Assembly: GCA_009773765.1 (NCBI GenBank)
Contig: WTWZ01000005.1
Coordinates: 62,001 to 126,000 of the forward strand
Source: Prolixibacteraceae bacterium
GTDB taxonomy: Bacteria > Bacteroidota > Bacteroidia > Bacteroidales > Prolixibacteraceae
DNA length: 64,000 nt
Direction of reading: 5' to 3'
Shown: piece after piece, positions 35,586-43,006 of the stretch
Position numbering within the stretch: position 1 is the stretch's first letter
How the letters are laid out: each line of letters opens with the position of its first letter
Position numbers and translations under genes: made by a program
Notes under the pieces: generated by a model
Databases searched by the model: none
Seen by the model: only the letters and a program-made list of their open reading frames with translations
What the model was told of the DNA's origin: nothing

Positions 35586-36593
35586 ATGAAAGAAGCGCAA
35601 TTTTATACCATTGCCGAAAACCAAACTGTCAGTTGCGAACTTTGTCCGTGGCAATGCATTTTAAAAACGGGGCAAACCGGAAACTGCAAGGTGCGCAGCA
35701 ACGAAAACGGGATTTTGGTTACCCATGTTTACAATAAAACTGCCGCTTTGGGCATTGATCCAATCGAAAAAAAACCGCTTTACCATTTTTATCCCGGTAA
35801 AAGTATTTTATCCATTGGCGAAGTGGGCTGCAACCTGCATTGCAGCTTTTGCCAGAACCACCTTATTTCGCAGTGTTGTGCTGAAGACTTTACAGGTTTT
35901 CACGAAATCACTTCAGGGGAACTTGTTGCCAAAGCGCTGAAAATGCCTCAAAACATTGGTATTGCCTACACTTACAACGAACCGTTTACCTTTTATGAGT
36001 TCATGTTCGATACCGCTCAACTTGCCCATGAAAAGGGGCTTAAAAATGTGGTTGTTTCAAACGGTTACGCCAATCCTGAACCGCTGCAAAAAATTCTGCC
36101 TTTCACAGATGCTTTCAATATCGATTTAAAAGCCTTTAACGATGAATTTTACCGGAAACAGGCCAATGGGAAACTGGCCCCTGTACTTGAAACCCTGAAA
36201 ATAATTGCAAAAAGCGTAGCTCATCTCGAAATTACCAACCTCGTAATACCCGGATTAAACGATGATGAAACAGAATTTGAAAAAATGACCCAATGGATTT
36301 CTGCTGAACTGGGGAACGAAATCCCGCTGCACCTTTCGCGCTATTTTCCGCAATATAAAATGGATACTCCGGTAACGCCGCTAAAAAAACTGGAAAAACT
36401 TTACGCCCTGGCAAAAAATCATCTGCAATATGTTTACCTCGGGAATGTAAATGAAATTGAATACACCTCAACTTTTTGCCCTGGTTGCGGGAATATGATT
36501 ATTGCCCGAAACAGGTATAATACAACCACTGCCGGGATTAATTCTGACAAATCATGTAAATTCTGCGGGAAACGCATTAACATTGTGCTTTAG
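35586..36593 (+). CDS. amrS: AmmeMemoRadiSam-type radical SAM protein (AmrS-like)
   Basis: A 335-residue radical SAM enzyme. The [4Fe-4S] motif is C82-N-L-H-C86-S-F-C89. The N-terminus has two further Cys pairs (SCELCPWQC and TGNCK), and the C-terminus has a rubredoxin-like CPGC...CKFCG set, all characteristic of the AmrS/PflA-like group. In many genomes AmrS accompanies Memo-like (AmrB) and AMMECR1-like (AmrA) genes; neither is in this window. The substrate of the family is not known to me. An inverted repeat at 35436 lies in its upstream region. Confidence 0.88.
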   Translation: MKEAQFYTIAENQTVSCELCPWQCILKTGQTGNCKVRSNENGILVTHVYNKTAALGIDPIEKKPLYHFYPGKSILSIGEVGCNLHCSFCQNHLISQCCAEDFTGFHEITSGELVAKALKMPQNIGIAYTYNEPFTFYEFMFDTAQLAHEKGLKNVVVSNGYANPEPLQKILPFTDAFNIDLKAFNDEFYRKQANGKLAPVLETLKIIAKSVAHLEITNLVIPGLNDDETEFEKMTQWISAELGNEIPLHLSRYFPQYKMDTPVTPLKKLEKLYALAKNHLQYVYLGNVNEIEYTSTFCPGCGNMIIARNRYNTTTAGINSDKSCKFCGKRINIVL

Positions 36594-36694
36594 TAAAAAA
36601 ACTAATGAAAGTTTTCAACCCCGTCATTTTTCCGGGGAGGATCCAATAAAAACAGGCAGGGCGATTTAAAATCCCCGGTAACCGGCGAAAATAA

Positions 36695-36817
36695 ACCGAA
36701 TTATTAAAAAATTGCGTGGCCCCAGAAACCGAAAGTGAACTTTTTGACAACCAAAACAAATTGGGTTTCTCCGAAAAAGGTCAGTGGGGAGGACATGAAA
36801 TCATTGAAAAATACTGA
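36695..36817 (+). pseudogene. Possible remnant of a coding region
   Basis: The 296-bp gap after amrS contains an uninterrupted 40-codon frame without a start codon. It reads like real protein (for example LGFSEKGQWGGHEIIEKY before TGA) and uses codons like the neighbouring genes. It could be the C-terminal end of a deleted gene. The rest of the gap shows no matching frame. The protein family was not recognised and chance is not excluded. Confidence 0.25.
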
Positions 36818-36833
36818 CGTGTTTTTAGAACCC

Positions 36834-36863
36834 TTTTATTTTCAATATTTTCAAGTACTTTTG
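36834..36863 (+). promoter_or_regulatory. Promoter of the DEAD-box helicase gene
   Basis: TACTTTTG (36856-36863) matches TAnnTTTG exactly. TTT at 36834-36836 lies 19 bp upstream as a one-mismatch -33 box. The start codon is 25 bp downstream. Confidence 0.55.
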
Positions 36864-36888
36864 GGGTCGTAAAAAATATTTTTATTGA

Positions 36889-38139
36889 ATGAAGTTTTCA
36901 GAATTAGGAATACACGATGATTTGCTCGACGCCATTTCGTACATGGGTTTTAAAGAGGCTACCCCAATACAGGAGCAAGCCATTCCAATTATTTTAAAGG
37001 GTAAGGATTTAATTGCCTGTGCACAAACCGGAACCGGAAAAACAGCCGCTTTCTTGCTCCCGATTTTAGATTTGATTGCCGATTTGCCCGGCGGCACAAC
37101 ATCAACGTTAATTATCGTGCCCACCCGCGAACTGGCCATCCAGATCGACCAGCAGGTGCAGGGAATTGGTTATACTATGGGAATTCATTCGATAGCCATA
37201 TACGGCGGCGGCGATGGCGATAACTGGGGACAACAGCGGACAGCGCTTACCAGAGGCGCCGACATTGTGGTTGCCACTCCCGGCAAGTTAATTTCTCATT
37301 TAAACCTGGGTTATGTGAAATTCGACACCATCAAATTCCTGATACTCGATGAAGCTGACCGGATGCTCGATATAGGTTTTTACGATGATATCATAAAAAT
37401 CATCTCCTATCTGCCAAAAGAAAGGCAAACACTGATGTTCAGCGCCACCATGGCGACAAAAACCAGAACTCTCGCTTCGCAGGTACTCCAAAATCCCGAA
37501 CATATTAACATCTCAATGTCGAAACCCGCTGAAGGTGTTTTGCAAGCCGCCTACCTGATATACAACCAACAAAAAAACGGCCTGATCAGCCATTTAATTT
37601 CAGAGAACCCCGATTACAACAGCATTCTGATATTTTGCTCCACAAAAAAGGCAGTGAGCGAATTAACGCGGGTACTGAAAAAACAGAAGTTTTCGGTTGA
37701 AGCCATTTCATCCGACCTGGAACAGGCTCAACGTGAAGAGGTTTTGCAGGGCTTCCGCGCAAAACGCACGAGGATTTTAGTTGCTACCGATGTAATGAGC
37801 CGTGGAATTGATATTAAAGATATTAACCTTGTTGTCAATTACGATGTTCCGCAGGATGCTGAAGATTACGTTCACCGAGTGGGACGGACCGCCCGTGCCG
37901 ATGCAACCGGCGTTGCGCTTACTTTGGTGAACGAGGATGATATGTACAGTTTTCACCAGATTGAACAACTTATTGAACGGGAAGTTTTTAAAATTCCCCT
38001 GCCACAGCATTTTGGAGAGGGTCCGGTTTGGAAAATAAAAAGTTCATCAGGAAAATTCCATAAAAGAGGTTTTAATAAAGGGAAAACAGGTGGCAAAAAA
38101 CCTTTCAGAAAATTCAGGAACAAACCTGCAAAGCATTAA
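36889..38139 (+). CDS. DEAD-box RNA helicase (RhlE-like)
   Basis: A 416-residue ATP-dependent RNA helicase. All core motifs are present: Q motif (ATPIQEQAIP), motif I AQTGTGKT near residues 45-52, PTRELAIQ, DEADRMLDIGF, SATM, and HRVGRTARA near 324. After the two RecA domains, a basic tail begins near 375 (KRGFNKGKTGGKKPFRKFRNK), probably for RNA binding. RhlE-like members help ribosome assembly and RNA decay. It is a single-gene unit with a matching promoter just upstream. Confidence 0.95.
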   Translation: MKFSELGIHDDLLDAISYMGFKEATPIQEQAIPIILKGKDLIACAQTGTGKTAAFLLPILDLIADLPGGTTSTLIIVPTRELAIQIDQQVQGIGYTMGIHSIAIYGGGDGDNWGQQRTALTRGADIVVATPGKLISHLNLGYVKFDTIKFLILDEADRMLDIGFYDDIIKIISYLPKERQTLMFSATMATKTRTLASQVLQNPEHINISMSKPAEGVLQAAYLIYNQQKNGLISHLISENPDYNSILIFCSTKKAVSELTRVLKKQKFSVEAISSDLEQAQREEVLQGFRAKRTRILVATDVMSRGIDIKDINLVVNYDVPQDAEDYVHRVGRTARADATGVALTLVNEDDMYSFHQIEQLIEREVFKIPLPQHFGEGPVWKIKSSSGKFHKRGFNKGKTGGKKPFRKFRNKPAKH

Positions 38140-38155
38140 CTTTTTTTTCAGAATT

Positions 38156-38185
38156 TTGAATTCATCCAGAATTAACGTATCTTTT
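38156..38185 (+). promoter_or_regulatory. Candidate promoter before the 38212 gene
   Basis: TTG at 38156-38158, a 19-bp spacer and TATCTTTT (38178-38185), one mismatch from TAnnTTTG. The ATG is 26 bp downstream. Confidence 0.5.
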
Positions 38186-38211
38186 TATAAGATTTCAAAA
38201 ACTAAAAACTT

Positions 38212-39090
38212 ATGAAAGCAAAAGGTATTTTTCTATTGGCGTTATTGATAATTTTTTCATTTATTTCCATTGGGCAAACAATACAGGATACTGCAGTTTT
38301 TCAGGTGGAAACGAATGATGGAAATGAATTTCTTGGGGAAATTGTGTTTCAGGGTTCAGTAAATATAATTCTAAAAACACAAAACTTTGGAGAACTAACT
38401 ATTTCACGTACCAACATTAAATCGATAAAACAGGTAAACGTTCAGCAAATAAAGGATGGAAAACTTTGGTCCGAAAATCCTCAGTCAACCCGGTATTTTT
38501 GGTCGCCCAATGGTTACGGATTGAAAAAGGGCGAAGGTTATTATCAGAATATATGGGTTTTATGGAACCAGTTTGCGTATGGGGCCACTGACTATTTTTC
38601 TTTTGGAGGAGGAATAATTCCTTTGTTCCTATTTGATGGTTCTCCAACGCCGGTTTTCCTGACTGCTAAATTTTCAATTCCAGTAGTTGAAAACAAGTTC
38701 AATATCGGAGCAGGTGGAATTATGGGCACTGTGCTGGGAGAAGAAGAAACAGGTTTTGGAATTTTATACGGACTTTCAACTGTCGGTACCCCGGATAACA
38801 ATGTGACGGTTGGTATGGGATATGGTTTTGCCGGAGGAGAATGGGCAAAATCGCCCATGATAAACGTGAATGGCATGTTCAGGGTAAGCAGCAGGGGTTA
38901 CTTTATTACCGAAAATTATATTATAAGTGCGGGAGGAGAAAGTGTGGTGGTTATTTCACTCGGTGGCCGCTCAATTATTAAAAAAGCTGCCTTGGATTAC
39001 GGATTGGTTTTACCACTATCGGCCGATTTTGATGGATTTATTGCTTTACCCTGGCTTGGTTTTACAGTGCCGTTTGGGAAAACAAATTGA
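38212..39090 (+). CDS. Exported protein, probable outer-membrane beta-barrel
   Basis: A 292-residue protein of unknown function. A signal peptide (GIFLLALLIIFSFISIGQ) is followed by a short N-terminal beta-rich part (FQVETNDGNEFLGEIVFQG, residues about 30-75) that looks like a small Sm-like or LSM-type barrel. From about 100 there are alternating hydrophobic/Gly-rich strands (FSFGGGIIPLFLF, FNIGAGGIMGTVLG, NVTVGMGYGFAGG), as in an 8-to-12-stranded barrel, ending GFTVPFGKTN. Similar hypothetical proteins occur across Bacteroidota. The mnmA start lies inside or just after its stop codon. No function can be assigned. Confidence 0.75.
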   Translation: MKAKGIFLLALLIIFSFISIGQTIQDTAVFQVETNDGNEFLGEIVFQGSVNIILKTQNFGELTISRTNIKSIKQVNVQQIKDGKLWSENPQSTRYFWSPNGYGLKKGEGYYQNIWVLWNQFAYGATDYFSFGGGIIPLFLFDGSPTPVFLTAKFSIPVVENKFNIGAGGIMGTVLGEEETGFGILYGLSTVGTPDNNVTVGMGYGFAGGEWAKSPMINVNGMFRVSSRGYFITENYIISAGGESVVVISLGGRSIIKKAALDYGLVLPLSADFDGFIALPWLGFTVPFGKTN

Positions 39091-39101
39091 TTTTGCCGAC
39101 T

Positions 39102-40280
39102 ATGAAACGGGTAGTTATCGGACTTTCAGGTGGCGTTGATTCCAGTGTTGCTGCATATTTGCTAAAAGAACAGGGACACAATTTAATCGCGGTGTTTATG
39201 GTAAACTGGCACGAACGTGTTGGAAATATTACCAGCGCCTGCACCTGGGAGGAAGATGCGCTGATTGCCCAAATGGTGGCTAAAAAACTCCATATCCCGT
39301 TTCATATTGTCGATTTAAGCAATGATTATAAAAAACGCGTGGTTGATTACATGTTTGCCGAATACCAGGCAGGCCGCACTCCCAATCCCGATGTGCTTTG
39401 CAACCGCGAAATAAAATTCGATTCATTTCTGGAAGAAGCCCTGAAATTAGATGCCGACTTTGTGGCTACCGGTCATTATTGCCGTAAAAGCGAAATTGAA
39501 GTAAATGGGCAAACCATTCACCAGCTTCTGGCAGGCAAAGATACCAATAAAGACCAGAGCTATTTTCTTTGCCAGTTAAACCAGCAGCAACTATCGAAAG
39601 CCATGTTTCCGGTTGGTGAATTATTAAAGCCGGAAGTTCGCGAAATTGCCCGGGAACAAAATCTTCCAACTGCCGAACGTAAGGATTCACAGGGTATTTG
39701 TTTTGTGGGAAAGGTAGATTTGCCCACCTTTTTGCAGCAGCAACTTATACCAAAAACCGGAAATATCATCGAAATTCCGGCAGATTTTATGGAAAAGAAA
39801 AAGAATGTTGCAATTACAGTAGAAAATTATCGCAAATTATGTTTTCCGTTCCCGTTCAAACCCTGGAACGGCGAGGTAATTGGAGAACATCAGGGCGCAC
39901 ATTTTTATACCATCGGGCAGCGAAAAGGACTAAATATTGGCGGACATAAAGAACCGCTATTTGTAATTGGAACCGATGTTCAGCGGAATATTATTTATGT
40001 AGGCGAAGGTCAAAATCACCCCGGATTATTTCGCCGCGGATTATTTGTGGCAGCACCCGAAATGCACTGGGTTCGCACCGATTTAAAAATGCAGCCTGGT
40101 GAAAAACGCGAATTTGACATTAGAATCCGTTACCGACAACCGCTGGAAAAGGGAACAATTCATGTCAAAGAAGACGGATCCTGGTTTATTTTCGATAACG
40201 AACAGCGTGGAATAACATCCGGACAGTTTGCAGCGTGGTACAACGGCGATGAATTAATTGGATCGGGGGTTATTGCATGA
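39102..40280 (+). CDS. mnmA: tRNA-specific 2-thiouridylase
   Basis: MnmA installs the 2-thio group on U34 of Lys, Glu and Gln tRNAs using sulfur relayed from a desulfurase. The ORF track starts at a TTG (39087); the ATG at 39102 gives the family N-terminus MKRVVIGLSGGVDSS with the PP-loop. The catalytic cysteines are in NPDVLCNREIKF and QGICFVGKVD, and HYCRK and DTNKDQSYFL are also present. The C-terminal barrel domain is complete (about 392 residues), a little long because of an insert near 220-240. It is followed by a repeat-rich hairpin region. Confidence 0.95.
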   Translation: MKRVVIGLSGGVDSSVAAYLLKEQGHNLIAVFMVNWHERVGNITSACTWEEDALIAQMVAKKLHIPFHIVDLSNDYKKRVVDYMFAEYQAGRTPNPDVLCNREIKFDSFLEEALKLDADFVATGHYCRKSEIEVNGQTIHQLLAGKDTNKDQSYFLCQLNQQQLSKAMFPVGELLKPEVREIAREQNLPTAERKDSQGICFVGKVDLPTFLQQQLIPKTGNIIEIPADFMEKKKNVAITVENYRKLCFPFPFKPWNGEVIGEHQGAHFYTIGQRKGLNIGGHKEPLFVIGTDVQRNIIYVGEGQNHPGLFRRGLFVAAPEMHWVRTDLKMQPGEKREFDIRIRYRQPLEKGTIHVKEDGSWFIFDNEQRGITSGQFAAWYNGDELIGSGVIA

Positions 40281-40291
40281 AGTTTTAAGAA

Positions 40292-40372
40292 AATAAGGAA
40301 TAAGAAATAAGGAATAAGAAAGTTGAAAGGGAAGAAACTTCGGATTCCAGACTTTGGACTTCCGACTTTCTT
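40292..40372 (+). repeat. Tandem 14-mer and terminator-like hairpin after mnmA
   Basis: AATAAGGAATAAGA occurs twice in perfect tandem (40292-40319). Overlapping its end, AAGAAAGT (40316-40323) and ACTTTCTT (40365-40372) bracket GGAAG and CTTCC to form an imperfect long stem, with Ts after it. The internal ACTTTGGACTTCCGACTTTC pattern resembles the short intergenic repeats common in Bacteroidota. It may act as the mnmA terminator. Confidence 0.5.
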
Positions 40373-40397
40373 TTAACTTAGCGCAAAATTTTTCAAA

Positions 40398-41273
40398 ATG
40401 ATAAAATCTATGACTGGCTTTGGTAAAGCCGAATTCGAGGTAAACAACAAAAAATTCACCATCGAAATAAAATCGCTAAACAGTAAGCAACTTGATATAA
40501 ATACGCGAATCCCGGCAATTTACCGCGAAAAAGACATCGAAATCAGAAAAGAACTTTCGGATAAACTCGAACGTGGAAAAATTGATTTTAACATTTATGT
40601 TGAAAGCCTGGGCGACGAGTCGAACTCAAAAATTAACGAACCCATTCTGCGAAGTTATTTCAAACAACTTGGCAAAATTAGCGCAGAATTTAACCTGGCC
40701 ACCGACCATTCAACCCTTCAGGCTGCCCTTCGTTTGCCCGATGTGGTAAAAACCGAATACCAGACACTTGACGAGGAGGAGTGGGAAATTATTCTTAAAA
40801 ATATCAGAAAGGCAATTGCCGATATCGACAAATTCAGGGTCCGGGAAGGCGACTCATTAAAAATTGATATCATAAAAAGTATTGATCTTATCCAATCGCT
40901 TATGTCTCAAATTGAACCATTTGAAGGCCCGCGAATTGAAGCATTGAGGGCCCGTTTAACCGAAAATCTCGACAAGTTAAGTTTAAATGGGAATGTTGAC
41001 AAAAACCGCTTTGAGCAGGAATTGATTTTTTATCTTGAAAAGCTCGACATTAACGAGGAAAAAGTAAGGCTTGCAAACCATTGCGAATACTTTACTGATA
41101 CCGTTGCCGAGCCTGTACCAACCGGTAAGAAGCTGGCGTTTATTTCGCAGGAAATTGGCCGTGAAGTAAACACCATCGGTTCGAAAGCCAACAATACTGA
41201 AATCCAGCGGATTGTTGTTCAAATGAAAGACTACCTTGAACGGGTGAAGGAACAGTTGCTGAATGTTTTATGA
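40398..41273 (+). CDS. yicC: YicC-family protein (probable endoribonuclease)
   Basis: A 291-residue cytoplasmic protein. It starts with the YicC signature SMTGFGKAE and ends with the DUF1732 region IGREVNTIGSKANN...KEQLLNVL. The middle is mostly helical and charged. E. coli YicC has been described as an RNase that targets small RNAs, so a role in RNA turnover is likely but not visible from motifs. The yicC-gmk pair is conserved in many bacteria; here gmk starts within the yicC stop (ATGA at 41270), giving translational coupling. Confidence 0.92.
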   Translation: MIKSMTGFGKAEFEVNNKKFTIEIKSLNSKQLDINTRIPAIYREKDIEIRKELSDKLERGKIDFNIYVESLGDESNSKINEPILRSYFKQLGKISAEFNLATDHSTLQAALRLPDVVKTEYQTLDEEEWEIILKNIRKAIADIDKFRVREGDSLKIDIIKSIDLIQSLMSQIEPFEGPRIEALRARLTENLDKLSLNGNVDKNRFEQELIFYLEKLDINEEKVRLANHCEYFTDTVAEPVPTGKKLAFISQEIGREVNTIGSKANNTEIQRIVVQMKDYLERVKEQLLNVL

Positions 41274-41836
41274 AAGGCAAACTCATCATATTTTCAGCGC
41301 CGTCGGGGGCAGGGAAAACAACGATTGTACGGCATCTGCTCAAAAGAAACCTCAAACTCGAATTTTCTGTTTCGGCCACCAGCCGTACTCCGCGGCCAAA
41401 CGAAACCAATGGAAAAGACTACTATTTTCTTTCGGAAGAAGAATTTAAGAAGAAAATAACGAACAGTGAATTTCTGGAATGGGAAGAGGTGTACAACGGA
41501 ATTTTTTACGGATCGTTAAAAAGCGAAGTGGAACGAATTCGCAACAACGGGAAAAATGTAATTTTTGATGTTGATGTTGTTGGCGGATTGGATATTAAAA
41601 AGATTTATGGTGATGAAGCTCTTGCCATTTTTGTGCAACCACCATCAATTGAAGAGTTGCGTAAAAGACTGATAAGCCGTTCAACCGAAACCGAAGAAAA
41701 AATACAGGTGCGCATTGCCAAAGCCGAACACGAACTTAGGTTTGCCAGTCAGTTTGATAAACTTGTAACCAACAACGATTTGGCGCAGGCGTGCAAGGAA
41801 GCTGAGGTAGTAATCCGGCAGTTTCTGGGAGTTTGA
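41270..41836 (+). CDS. gmk: Guanylate kinase
   Basis: Gmk phosphorylates GMP to GDP. The 188-residue protein has the P-loop APSGAGKTT at residues 10-18, the GMP-binding segment SVSATSRTPRPNE near 35-47, and FDVDVVGGLDIKK with the Mg-binding region near 98. The lid has SRSTETEEKIQVR. The stop codon lies inside the first unit of a tandem repeat (41827-41858), which suggests that the repeat has expanded from, or been added to, the gene end. The gene order yicC-gmk-nadD is common, and here nadD is displaced by an insert. Confidence 0.96.
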   Translation: MKGKLIIFSAPSGAGKTTIVRHLLKRNLKLEFSVSATSRTPRPNETNGKDYYFLSEEEFKKKITNSEFLEWEEVYNGIFYGSLKSEVERIRNNGKNVIFDVDVVGGLDIKKIYGDEALAIFVQPPSIEELRKRLISRSTETEEKIQVRIAKAEHELRFASQFDKLVTNNDLAQACKEAEVVIRQFLGV

Positions 41837-41899
41837 CTTTCCGGGAGTTTGACTTTCCAAAGTCAAACTTTTCTGGGAGTTGGAAACTCCCAGTCCCGG
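41827..41899 (+). repeat. Tandem 16-mer and nested hairpins at the gmk 3' end
   Basis: GGGAGTTTGACTTTCC occurs twice in perfect tandem (41827-41842, 41843-41858). The second copy forms a stem AGTTTGACTTT-CC-AAAGTCAAACT (41846-41869). A second stem CTGGGAGTT-GGA-AACTCCCAG follows (41873-41893), and CCGGGA (41841-41846) can pair with TCCCGG (41894-41899). The gmk stop lies in the first unit. A short T-run after the first stem could make it a weak terminator. Confidence 0.75.
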
Positions 41900-41926
41900 A
41901 TTTATTTTTAATTTGGAATTTAAAAG

Positions 41927-42019
41927 ATGAGCAACCTTATTTCAGATATTCTCTCGCCAAAACCCGTCCGCTTAAAAGTCGGGCTTTATTTTGGTTCCTA
42001 TAACCCAATCCACATCGGG
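41927..42019 (+). repeat. Direct repeat, left copy (nadD 5' end)
   Basis: A 93-bp direct repeat with 42914-43006, 89/93 identical. The four differences are CTT/CTG, CTC/CTT, AAC/AAT and ATC/ATT. The repeats bracket the nuclease cassette. Confidence 0.92.
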
Positions 42020-42049
42020 GTTAGGGGTCAAACAGATGAAAATTATTGA
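41927..42049 (+). pseudogene. nadD: Stranded 5' fragment of nadD
   Basis: The first 31 codons of nadD (to the HIG of the HIGH motif) are present here at the place where nadD is expected after gmk, 90 bp downstream. At 42019/42020 the sequence leaves the nadD frame (GVRGQTDENY) and stops at TGA 42047-42049. The protein would lack the second His of HxGH and all the rest, so it is nonfunctional. The 93 bp match the start of the intact nadD at 42914 with four differences, all synonymous third positions. Upstream similarity continues for about 20 bp with an 8-nt indel. Confidence 0.85.
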
Positions 42050-42913
42050 ATTTCATACTTTTCGGAGTAGGCTCAATAATCAATTTTCAATTTCTGTATG
42101 AAGTTAAAATATCTGATTTATTTCTAATTTCAAGCCTTTATTACTAAATCACAAAATCATGGAAGAAAAATTCAGAAACTACCTAACAAAATTGGGACTT
42201 AAGGGTGCCCCAAATAATTATCCTCAGGCAATAAATTTAATATCTCAGCATTATTCAAGCCGCACCGGAAAATACATCGATATTTATTCAATTAAAGAAT
42301 TAGATAAACTAAAAGTAGTAGTGCAAGATTATGAACAGTCTGGAAGATTTGCGGATTACGGATATGAACATCATGGCAGATATAGAGCAGCAATTAAAAA
42401 ATATTTGGAGTTTTTCGAGAAGATGAATCATGCTAATACCAACTCAGAACATGTTATAGAATTTGAAGAAATAAACGAAGATTCGATATCAGAATCAGAA
42501 TCACTATTTACTTATGAAAGAGATCTGCAGAAATCGCTTTACAGTGATGTTGAAAGATTATTTTCGGAATATGTTATTTTTGGAAATAACAAAGAAGGGA
42601 TTGAATATTCAATAAATGGTAAAAGAATTGATTTATTATTAGTTAATAAGATAACTAAAGATCTTCTTGCTATTGAATTGAAATCCGGAATTGCCGATTT
42701 TAAAGTTTTCGGTCAGATTTCAATGTATCTAGGTCTTCTAAAAAACAAATTCCCCGAAAGAAAAGCAAAAGGACTAATTATCGCAGGTTCTATTGATGAG
42801 TCATTATTATACGCTTGTTCAACAACCAATCTAATTTCATTAAAAACATATAAGATGAATTTGCAACTTGATGAGGTTTTGTAAGTTGTTTTGGATAAAT
42901 TATGTATTTTGAA
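42020..42913 (+). mobile_element. Putative inserted nuclease cassette inside nadD
   Basis: This 894-bp stretch separates the two copies of the nadD 5' end. It holds one gene (42159-42884) and a 139-bp AT-rich leader. It contains no integrase, transposase or terminal inverted repeats. The right copy of nadD begins 30 bp after the nuclease stop. The last 20 bp before 42914 still resemble the sequence upstream of the left copy, so the imported segment probably included the donor's nadD upstream region. The mobile nature is inferred from the direct repeats and codon use. Confidence 0.6.
42159..42884 (+). CDS. PD-(D/E)xK nuclease-like protein (DUF91/NucS-like)
   Basis: A 241-residue soluble protein. 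The C-terminal half has a PD-(D/E)xK nuclease core: E149 in GIEYSINGKR, D158 in KRIDLLLV, and E173-L-K175 in AIELKSG, followed by QISMYLGLLKNKFPE as the supporting helix. This matches NucS/DUF91-type domains. The N-terminal 90 residues are helical, with GYEHHGRYRAAIKKYLEFF, a segment seen ahead of other nuclease domains, perhaps for DNA binding. A low-complexity acidic linker (EEINEDSISESES) joins them. Eight of nine arginines use AGA, against about two of twelve in gmk, which points to transfer. It lacks a linked methylase or partner. A role as a standalone defence or homing nuclease is inference. Confidence 0.8.
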   Translation: MEEKFRNYLTKLGLKGAPNNYPQAINLISQHYSSRTGKYIDIYSIKELDKLKVVVQDYEQSGRFADYGYEHHGRYRAAIKKYLEFFEKMNHANTNSEHVIEFEEINEDSISESESLFTYERDLQKSLYSDVERLFSEYVIFGNNKEGIEYSINGKRIDLLLVNKITKDLLAIELKSGIADFKVFGQISMYLGLLKNKFPERKAKGLIIAGSIDESLLYACSTTNLISLKTYKMNLQLDEVL

Positions 42914-43006
42914 ATGAGCAACCTGATTTCAGATATTCTTTCGCCAAAACCCGTCCGCTTAAAAGTCGGGCTTTATTTTGGTTCCTATAATCCAATTCAC
43001 ATCGGG
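42914..43006 (+). repeat. Direct repeat, right copy (nadD 5' end)
   Basis: The partner of 41927-42019. It is the functional start of nadD. Divergence from the left copy is restricted to synonymous sites, which is expected if both copies evolved as working nadD genes before being brought together. Confidence 0.92.

Noticed and set aside
36577-36759. 60-residue minus-strand ORF in the amrS-helicase gap
   Set aside because: It overlaps the 3' end of amrS, shows no conserved feature and opposes the more protein-like plus-strand frame.
42902-42913. Extra N-terminal residues MYFE of nadD in the ORF track
   Set aside because: The left nadD fragment has no in-frame equivalent of these codons, so the conserved start is the ATG at 42914.
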